DNA from: Campylobacteraceae bacterium
Lineage (GTDB): Bacteria > Campylobacterota > Campylobacteria > Campylobacterales > Sulfurovaceae
Assembly: GCA_027031505.1 (NCBI GenBank)
Contig: JALVQH010000085.1
Span: forward strand, 1-5,188
Length of the DNA stretch: 5,188 nt
Reading direction: 5' to 3'
In this document: positions 1 to 4,273 of the stretch, in pieces
Layout: every line of letters begins with the position of its first letter
Numbering within the stretch: position 1 is the stretch's first letter
Position numbers and translations under genes: made by a program
The notes under the pieces: generated by a model
Databases searched by the model: none
The model's input: the letters and a program-made list of their open reading frames with translations, nothing else
Told to the model about the DNA's origin: nothing

Positions 1-13
1 ATGGTGCACCGTG

Positions 14-45
14 TATTAGTATATTGGTGTATTGGTGTATTGGGG
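14..45. repeat. 8-bp tandem repeat (TATTGGTG)n
   Basis: Four consecutive 8-bp units are visible: a degenerate TATTAGTA (14-21), two perfect TATTGGTG copies (22-29, 30-37) and TATTGGGG (38-45). It lies 78 bp upstream of the mogA start, outside any gene I can support. Eight is not a multiple of three, so copy-number change would shift a reading frame if it were translated, but no coding function is seen. The array is short and may be a decayed intergenic repeat. Confidence 0.6.
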
Positions 46-81
46 ATGCGATTTTGGTCGCATAAATGGGACTGAAGTCGC
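46..81. repeat. Pair of small palindromes, REP-like intergenic element
   Basis: A perfect 6-bp inverted repeat ATGCGA-TTTTGG-TCGCAT occupies 46-63. Four bases later a second, imperfect one, GGGACT-GA-AGTCGC, lies at 68-81 with one mismatched pair. Both arms carry GCGA/TCGC-like words, as seen in repetitive extragenic palindromes. In addition TTTGG (53-57) can pair with CCAAA (84-88), so a larger alternative fold is possible. There is no T-tract, so a Rho-independent terminator is unlikely. Calling it REP-like is inference; copies elsewhere in the genome would be needed. Confidence 0.35.
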
Positions 82-122
82 AGCCAAAGCACGTAACACA
101 TAACACAAAAAAAGGACAAACA

Positions 123-656
123 ATGGACACAATAACAATCGGCGTCGTCACCACCAGCGACCGGGCGTATGCCGGTATCTACGATGACATTTCGGGCAAG
201 GCGATCATGGAGGTGATGGGGGAGTATCTGCAAAATGAATGTGTCTATGAATACCGCTGCATCCCCGATGAACAGCCGCTCATTGAGACGACGCTGATCG
301 AACTCTCCCGGGACAAAAAATGCGATCTCATCGTCACCACCGGCGGCACGGGGCCGGCACCGAGAGACGTGACGACCGAAGCGACCCTCAATGTCTGCCA
401 GAAGATTCTCCCCGGTTTTGGTGAGCAGATGCGTGCTGCCAGCCTCCAGCACGTACCCACGGCGATCCTTTCCCGTCAGACGGCGGGCATCTGCAACGGA
501 TCGCTTATCATCAATCTGCCCGGAAAACCCAAAGCGATCCGTGAGTGTCTCGACGCGGTATTTCCCGCCGTTCCCTACTGCATTGATCTGATCGGCGGAT
601 CGTACATGGAGACCGATGAGACGGTGATCAAAGCCTTCCGCCCCAAAGGGAAGTGA
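123..656 (+). CDS. mogA: Molybdopterin adenylyltransferase MogA
   Basis: MogA is a cytoplasmic enzyme of molybdenum cofactor synthesis. It adenylates molybdopterin with ATP, preparing it for molybdate insertion by MoeA. The 177-residue product follows E. coli MogA closely from memory: start region TITIGVVTTSDRA (3-15), IPDEQ (47-51), the signature TTGGTGPAPRDVTTEAT (72-88), PGFGEQMR (97-104), VPTAILSRQ (111-119), NLPGKPKAI (131-139) and a final AFRPK. Asp49 and Asp82, the acidic residues important in E. coli MogA, are both present at the same numbers. It is shorter than the E. coli protein (195 residues), mainly by a missing loop after residue 147. The start at 123 is chosen over an in-frame ATG at 66 because AAAGGA lies 7-12 bases before it and the family N-terminus begins there. 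Two TAACACA copies (94-107) lie in the leader. The next gene overlaps its stop codon. Confidence 0.95.
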   Translation: MDTITIGVVTTSDRAYAGIYDDISGKAIMEVMGEYLQNECVYEYRCIPDEQPLIETTLIELSRDKKCDLIVTTGGTGPAPRDVTTEATLNVCQKILPGFGEQMRAASLQHVPTAILSRQTAGICNGSLIINLPGKPKAIRECLDAVFPAVPYCIDLIGGSYMETDETVIKAFRPKGK

Positions 657-868
657 TGGATATTGGATTTATCGAAAAGAAATTTGACGAGATTTATGCC
701 GAACTGACCCGCGAAGTGATGGAGGTGCTGCACGACGAGTCGCTCGACAAGAAGCAGACCAATCTGCGCATGAAACCGCTGACCAATACCAAAATGATCC
801 TTCAGAATGCCATCGAGAGCATCAAGCTGGTGCAGAAAGTAGGGGATGAGGCGATTGAGAAGGGGTGA
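656..868 (+). CDS. Small helical protein coupled to mogA, function unknown
   Basis: I do not recognise this 70-residue protein. Its ATG overlaps the mogA stop (TGATG), and AGGG lies five bases before it inside the mogA end, which indicates translational coupling. A GTG at 653 is an alternative start adding one residue. The sequence is charged and apparently all alpha-helical: one predicted helix at about 3-28 (IGFIEKKFDEIYAELTREVM) and another at about 46-69 (KMILQNAIESIKLVQKVGDE), joined by a polar linker with KPLTNT. There is no signal peptide, membrane segment or cysteine. It ends with the double stop TGATAA, three bases from the convergent gene. The coupling suggests co-expression with MogA, but nothing in the sequence shows a role in molybdenum cofactor synthesis. 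Confidence 0.8.
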   Translation: MDIGFIEKKFDEIYAELTREVMEVLHDESLDKKQTNLRMKPLTNTKMILQNAIESIKLVQKVGDEAIEKG

Positions 869-871
869 TAA

Positions 872-1081
872 TCAGTACGTCGCGTATTTCCCCTGCGCCA
901 CATCTGCTTTGAGTTCATCGAGGGCTTCTTGCATCACCTCTACAAGCAGAGTTGCCATTTTTTGATCATCGGCTTCGGGGATGTCCCAGTCGGCAATTTT
1001 CAAGTTGGCTTCAAACAGCGCTCTAAGCTCCGCAATGATCTCCGCTTTGCGTTTGGTGATCTCTTGTTGTTCGGGGGTCAT
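872..1081 (-). CDS. Small acidic helical protein, function unknown
   Basis: This is a 69-residue hypothetical protein. Its start is supported by AAAGGA (1088-1093 on the minus strand), about six bases before the ATG. The composition is acidic and helical: a first helix at about 3-29 (EQQEITKRKAEIIAELRALF), a short WDIPEADD turn (33-40), and a second helix at about 41-63 (KMATLLVEVMQEALDELKAD). There is no histidine and no cysteine, no membrane segment and no signal. The lack of histidine rules out a HEPN RNase active site (R-x4-6-H), which matters because the gene lies 43 bases downstream of a nucleotidyltransferase on the same strand. It may share that gene's transcript. It ends tail to tail with the mogA pair. 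Confidence 0.75.
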   Translation of the reverse strand: MTPEQQEITKRKAEIIAELRALFEANLKIADWDIPEADDQKMATLLVEVMQEALDELKADVAQGKYATY

Positions 1082-1124
1082 GGCTGTTCCTTTGTTGTAA
1101 AATCTATCTTATCGAAACAATAAT

Positions 1125-1415
1125 TCATAGCTCTACCCCATCACGCAAGGCGACTTGCTCGATCAGTCTGCTGCTGTCTTTTGCCAGTACCACATCGACT
1201 TTTTGTTCGCCGATATATTCATCAAGTTTGATAAGAAATTGCCTTTTCTTTTTTCGCGCATCACCATATTTTTTTGCAGGTACCAAATACAAATCAATAT
1301 CGCCGCCTCGTTTGGTATCATCAACACGGGAGCCAAACAGGTATATGTGCCCCTCTTTGAAAACTTCTTCAAAAGATTTTTTGATACCTTCTTTTTCGTA
1401 TTCGGCTAAACGCAT
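1125..1415 (-). CDS. Minimal nucleotidyltransferase (MNT, pol-beta superfamily)
   Basis: A 96-residue protein with the complete core of the DNA polymerase beta-like nucleotidyltransferase fold. The motif GS (28-29) is followed after nine residues by D39-I-D41, and the third metal ligand is probably D74 in KVDVVLAKD (72-80). The family transfers NMP groups to protein or small-molecule acceptors. MntA-type members are antitoxins that AMPylate a HEPN toxin, while others stand alone. No HEPN gene is adjacent: the neighbours are a permease upstream and a 69-residue histidine-free protein downstream. The start follows AGAGGAG with five-base spacing, and an extended -10 lies just upstream. The gene looks AT-richer than its neighbours: 20 G/C of 60 at 1201-1260 against 34 of 60 at 1681-1740 in the permease. 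This may reflect transfer, partly also its Lys/Phe-rich sequence. Catalytic fold is clear; the partner and acceptor are unknown. Confidence 0.9.
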   Translation of the reverse strand: MRLAEYEKEGIKKSFEEVFKEGHIYLFGSRVDDTKRGGDIDLYLVPAKKYGDARKKKRQFLIKLDEYIGEQKVDVVLAKDSSRLIEQVALRDGVEL

Positions 1416-1443
1416 GATGACTCCTCTATCATTACCGGGTCTA

Positions 1444-1452
1444 ATTATAGCA
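1444..1452 (-). promoter_or_regulatory. Extended -10 promoter of the nucleotidyltransferase gene
   Basis: On the minus strand TGCTATAAT is a perfect extended -10 (TGn plus TATAAT), with TATAAT at 1444-1449. It lies just past the permease stop codon, and a start about seven bases downstream would give a leader of roughly 20 bases containing the AGAGGAG ribosome site. No convincing -35 is seen in the permease end, which an extended -10 can tolerate. No terminator separates the permease from this promoter, so read-through is also possible. Confidence 0.6.
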
Positions 1453-1458
1453 TATCTT

Positions 1459-2754
1459 TTAGACCTGCCGCCCGGCTATCCGGCTGTATCCCCATGCCCC
1501 CACTGTCAGCACACCGTAGAGGATAAGGATAAAGAGCATCTGCTCCGGTTTGGTCTGGTACTCATACCACAGGATGAGGATCGATCCGATGGCCAGCCCG
1601 GTGATGGCGATGAGAGTGAAAGGGGTCGAGGAGCCGGTTGCGCGGCGGATTTTGAAATTGGCGACGGCCATGAGGAGAGAGACGAGGAGGAAGGTGATGC
1701 TCCCAAACTCAAGGATCAGCCGCAGACCCCCGACAACAATCAATATCGAAGCCGTGGCAGCCATAGTGAGAATCGCATAGGCGGGAATCGTTCCATTACG
1801 GTGGCTCAGAACAGCAGGAAGATACCCATCATCGGCGATGCGTGCCATCTGCCGGGAAGAGCCGAACATCGTCCCGCTGATGGCTGAGGAGGTGGCCAGT
1901 ACGGCACCAATGATGACCAAATCACGTCCGAAATTGCCCATGATCGCTTCGGCTCCGGAGGCCAGAGCGTATTCTTTGTCGTGGATGAGATCCTGGGCCG
2001 GGATCGCGACCACCGCAGCAAGGGCGATGACAAAGTAGATCAGTGCCACGAGAAACACTGCTCCGTAGATCGCACGGGGGATGTTGCGCTCAGGATGATC
2101 CATCTCGTTGACAGCATTGATCACCAGTTGAAACCCTTCGTACGCGACAAACGTGACCGAAGCAACGGTGAGAATGTGGAGGGTGTGTGTCTGACCGAAG
2201 TCGTGAGCGAGGGCCTGAGCGAAGGTATGCAGATCGGTCTGCCCGTGGTAAATGAGCATCATCGAGATGATGAACAGAATGGTGAGCTTGGCATAGACCA
2301 TCAGATCCTCGATCTTCCCCATCCCTTTGACGCTCCAGAGATTGATCGCGGCGAAGATCCAGATGATGGCGATGGCGACCCCCTTGCGTACCCAGTCGTT
2401 GTGCGCCCATTCCGAGCCGCTGATGCCGTAGGAGGAGAAGGTGTAGGCGTAGAGGGCGAGTGTGGAAATGTAGCCGAAGATCGTGTACCATCCGATGAAG
2501 GAGGCTGCGAGATGGGAATCAGGGTAGGTACGCTTGAAAAACGCATACGTCGCCCCCTCGTCCCGATAATAGACTCCGAGTTTGACGTAGGCGTACGCCG
2601 CAAACAGAGCCACCGCTCCTCCCAATGCGATCGCAAAAGGTGCCAGGAAGCCCACCATCGAGACGGAGATTCCGAGGATCGTAAAGATCCCGCCTCCGAC
2701 CATCCCCCCAACGGCGATGGCGATGAGTTCTTTAAGACCAAGAGATTTTTTCAC
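1459..2754 (-). CDS. APC superfamily amino acid permease
   Basis: A 431-residue inner-membrane transporter of the amino acid-polyamine-organocation superfamily, probably an amino acid/proton symporter or exchanger. Twelve hydrophobic segments can be read at about 8-28, 36-57, 85-108, 124-143, 152-170, 192-213, 227-251, 278-297, 324-343, 346-364, 378-397 and 403-424. The glycine-rich break in helix 1 (GGMVGGGIFTILG, 16-28) matches the substrate-binding unwound region of this fold. The helix 6 signature FVAYEGFQL followed by NEMDHPERNIPRAI (202-229) is typical of bacterial members. FGSSRQMARIADDGYLP (297-313) matches the helix 8 to loop motif. The start is GTG at 2754, with AAGG seven bases before it. 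It lies 23 bases downstream of the beta-helix gene on the same strand, so the two likely share a transcript. The substrate cannot be told from sequence; the short termini argue against large regulatory domains. Confidence 0.92.
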   Translation of the reverse strand: MKKSLGLKELIAIAVGGMVGGGIFTILGISVSMVGFLAPFAIALGGAVALFAAYAYVKLGVYYRDEGATYAFFKRTYPDSHLAASFIGWYTIFGYISTLALYAYTFSSYGISGSEWAHNDWVRKGVAIAIIWIFAAINLWSVKGMGKIEDLMVYAKLTILFIISMMLIYHGQTDLHTFAQALAHDFGQTHTLHILTVASVTFVAYEGFQLVINAVNEMDHPERNIPRAIYGAVFLVALIYFVIALAAVVAIPAQDLIHDKEYALASGAEAIMGNFGRDLVIIGAVLATSSAISGTMFGSSRQMARIADDGYLPAVLSHRNGTIPAYAILTMAATASILIVVGGLRLILEFGSITFLLVSLLMAVANFKIRRATGSSTPFTLIAITGLAIGSILILWYEYQTKPEQMLFILILYGVLTVGAWGYSRIAGRQV

Positions 2755-2777
2755 GTCGATACCTTAAGCAGGATTGT

Positions 2778-4100
2778 TCAGCGCAATCTCAGCACAAAAT
2801 CCTCTCCCATCCCCTTGATACCGCGGCGGTCGATATGGTGGATGACGATTGCCTTCGGAGTGTGTTCGATCCGGGTGGCAGAGGTACGGGGGATGGTGGA
2901 GATGATGGTCGCGATCTGTTTGTTTAGATCGACCTGATAACCGGTTGGCTTGACGGTGATGTGGTACTGGCTGAGCATCGGCTGAAACGATGCAAGCAGC
3001 TTGTTGGCTCGATCGCCGAAGGCCTCGGTGGCATAATCAAGATGCTTCGGATCACGAAACAGGTGCGACACGAGGGTGAGACCGGGCATGGGTTTCTGGA
3101 TACGACTCTCGGCGACGTTGCCTTTGAAAAAATTGTTGACACCTCGGATGCTGATTGCCTTGCCCTCTTTGGTGGTGCCGATGGCATTATTGATGATGCG
3201 GTTGTAGCGGGTGTGGTTGCCCCGAATGCCGGCGGCATTCGGGCTGGTCGCGGTTGTGCCGTTGCCATAAAGAGTGTTGCCGATCAAGTCGATGTGATCG
3301 GCTTTGTTGAGGGATGTCCCTTTGCCGTTGTAGAGGATGAGATTGCCTTTGACGAGGTAGCGGCCGAGGTAATGCCCCTGACGGGCATCTTTCTTGATCG
3401 CATCGTCTTTTTGCTGGATGAGAAAACTCTCCCCTTCATCGATCACCAGCCTGGCAAATCCTTTTTTGAACACATGAGAAATGATACGGCTTTCGTTGCC
3501 AAAAAGAAGATTGTCTGTGATGCAGACTTTGGCCGAAGTGTTGGCATCGATCTGGCGGATGTTTTTGATGATCAGTCCTCCGGTGCCTCCGGTGGTCCAC
3601 CAGGCGTTGTTGTAGATGATGTTGTGGTCGATGGTGAGATAATCGCTCCGGCCGGTAAATTTGACTCCACTGGCAGGATAGAACCCTATGGCATTGTGAT
3701 CAAGGCGGATATGATGCCCCTGTATGAAAAGGCCGATACGCCGGATGGCTCGGGTGGGGCGCCACCACTGGGCAATCACTTCGGGGTAATGAAAGGTATC
3801 GGCATCACCCCGGAAGTGAAGTCCGGAAATACGGAGATAGTCGCCGATTACCCGCCATGATCCCCGGATGGTGACCGTCTCTCCAGGCCAGGCGCTGATG
3901 TGGATCGGGTGCTGGGGGCAACCGCGACATTTGAGGCGGGTAAAAGGACGGGTGTAGGTGCCGCCGCGCAGATAGATCGTATCGCCCCCTTGCGCCCGGC
4001 GGCAAAATTTTGGAAGCAGATCGTTGGTCTCCGGAGTGAGGATGAAAGTCTCTGCGGACATCGTGCCAATCAGCAGAAAGAAAAATATGACTGTTTTCAT
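2778..4100 (-). CDS. Secreted right-handed parallel beta-helix protein
   Basis: A 440-residue exported protein. The start at 4100 is chosen over an in-frame ATG at 4208 because it gives a clean Sec signal peptide (MKT, hydrophobic VIFFFLLIG at 4-12, likely cleavage after MSA16) and a GAGGAG ribosome site five bases upstream. The mature N-terminus has GGDTIYLRGGTYT (38-50), the usual entry motif of pectate-lyase-like and chondroitinase-B-like helices, then a CxxC (C58, C61). Parallel beta-helix rungs of the pattern HHIRLDHNAI, YLTIDHNIIYNN, VCITDNLLFGN, YLVKGNLILYNG, HIDLIGNTLYGNG and NRIINNAIG run through about 129-330. Residues 333-440 form a separate tail without rungs. It could be a polysaccharide lyase or a cell-surface/periplasmic binding protein, but I cannot assign catalytic residues. 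There is no lipobox and no membrane anchor beyond the signal. It heads the permease transcript and diverges from gap. Confidence 0.88.
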   Translation of the reverse strand: MKTVIFFFLLIGTMSAETFILTPETNDLLPKFCRRAQGGDTIYLRGGTYTRPFTRLKCRGCPQHPIHISAWPGETVTIRGSWRVIGDYLRISGLHFRGDADTFHYPEVIAQWWRPTRAIRRIGLFIQGHHIRLDHNAIGFYPASGVKFTGRSDYLTIDHNIIYNNAWWTTGGTGGLIIKNIRQIDANTSAKVCITDNLLFGNESRIISHVFKKGFARLVIDEGESFLIQQKDDAIKKDARQGHYLGRYLVKGNLILYNGKGTSLNKADHIDLIGNTLYGNGTTATSPNAAGIRGNHTRYNRIINNAIGTTKEGKAISIRGVNNFFKGNVAESRIQKPMPGLTLVSHLFRDPKHLDYATEAFGDRANKLLASFQPMLSQYHITVKPTGYQVDLNKQIATIISTIPRTSATRIEHTPKAIVIHHIDRRGIKGMGEDFVLRLR

Positions 4101-4111
4101 GAGGACTCCTC
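4101..4111 (-). promoter_or_regulatory. Palindromic ribosome binding site of the beta-helix gene
   Basis: The minus strand reads GAGGAGTCCTC directly before the ATG. The strong ribosome site GAGGAG is followed by its own complement, so GAGG can pair with CCTC over a three-base AGT loop and would hide the site. The nucleotidyltransferase leader has the related AGAGGAGTCATCATG, without the palindrome. The ribosome site is clear; a masking hairpin of only four pairs is speculative. Confidence 0.5.
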
Positions 4112-4146
4112 TTGCTTGCATTGGTTGTTCGATAAATACAAATGCC

Positions 4147-4152
4147 ATAGTA
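4147..4152 (-). promoter_or_regulatory. Possible -10 of the beta-helix/permease transcript
   Basis: TACTAT on the minus strand, 46 bases before the start codon, is a plausible -10. The nearest -35 candidate is TTGCAT (4172-4177) at a long 19-base spacing, inside the proximal copy of the 22-bp repeat. TATTTA (4133-4138) is an alternative -10. With so weak a -35, an activator bound at the repeats would fit, but this is inference. Confidence 0.3.
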
Positions 4153-4160
4153 CTCCAAAA

Positions 4161-4204
4161 GTGTGAATCGTATGCAAACACAGTGTGAATCTTTGTAAAC
4201 CACA
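4161..4204. repeat. 22-bp tandem direct repeat, candidate operator
   Basis: Two immediately adjacent 22-bp units (4161-4182 and 4183-4204) agree at 16 of 22 positions. Both begin GTGTGAATC, and both end in CACA. Each therefore contains TGTG-N13-CACA. The 22-bp period places the copies on the same face of the helix, as for tandem protein binding sites. They sit just upstream of the candidate -10 of the beta-helix gene and about 35 bp upstream of the gap -10. The half-site spacing does not match CRP/FNR (TGTGA-N6-TCACA). The regulator is unknown. Confidence 0.55.
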
Positions 4205-4214
4205 GCATGAAAAA

Positions 4215-4231
4215 GGGGTAGCTAATACCCC
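4215..4231. promoter_or_regulatory. Perfect inverted repeat over the gap -35 position; leftward terminator-like
   Basis: GGGGTA-GCTAA-TACCCC is a perfect 6-bp inverted repeat with a five-base centre. Its left arm lies exactly where the -35 of the gap promoter would be (17 bases before TATAAT). Read on the minus strand, the same hairpin is followed directly by TTTTT (4210-4214), so it also has the form of a short Rho-independent terminator for leftward transcription out of gap. No T-tract follows on the plus strand. Operator or terminator cannot be decided from sequence alone. Confidence 0.5.
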
Positions 4232-4232
4232 C

Positions 4233-4257
4233 TGAAGTATAATAACGTATTACTTCA
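4233..4257 (+). promoter_or_regulatory. gap promoter (-10 TATAAT) inside a perfect inverted repeat
   Basis: TATAAT at 4238-4243 is a consensus -10 for the gap gene and puts the start of transcription near 4250, about 24 bases before the ATG. No TTGACA is seen at -35, which is usual for Campylobacterota sigma-70 promoters. The -10 lies in a perfect inverted repeat TGAAGTA-N11-TACTTCA spanning 4233-4257 and reaching past the expected transcription start. A protein bound there would block the promoter. Confidence 0.6.
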
Positions 4258-4273
4258 AAACAAGGAATCTCTC

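Noticed and set aside
1..75. Short open frame beginning at base 1
   Set aside because: Only 24 codons through the tandem repeat, with no ribosome site visible; frame 3 is also open to 65, but nothing identifies either as the tail of an upstream gene.
66..122. Upstream in-frame ATG extending MogA by 19 residues
   Set aside because: The added residues do not match MogA, and AAAGGA stands correctly before the start at 123.
872..1415. Classical MntA-HepT toxin-antitoxin pair
   Set aside because: The nucleotidyltransferase half is present, but the adjacent 69-residue protein lacks any histidine and is too short for a HEPN domain.
1228..1887. 219-codon plus-strand open frame across nucleotidyltransferase and permease ends
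   Set aside because: Crosses the promoter and ends of two well-supported minus-strand genes; low-complexity Asp/Glu/Arg stretch.
1981..2937. 318-codon plus-strand open frame antisense to the permease
   Set aside because: Composition dominated by Asp, Arg, Glu and His, the mirror of a hydrophobic transporter; spans two genes on the other strand.
2961..3860. 299-codon plus-strand open frame antisense to the beta-helix gene
   Set aside because: No recognisable domain or good ribosome site; the opposite strand has a signal peptide and clear beta-helix rungs.
4161..4204. CRP/FNR binding sites from the TGTG and CACA words
   Set aside because: The spacing is TGTG-N13-CACA, not the spacing of the CRP or FNR consensus.
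4101..4208. Upstream in-frame ATG extending the beta-helix protein by 36 residues
   Set aside because: It would bury the signal peptide, runs through the repeat and promoter region, and lacks the strong ribosome site found before the start at 4100.
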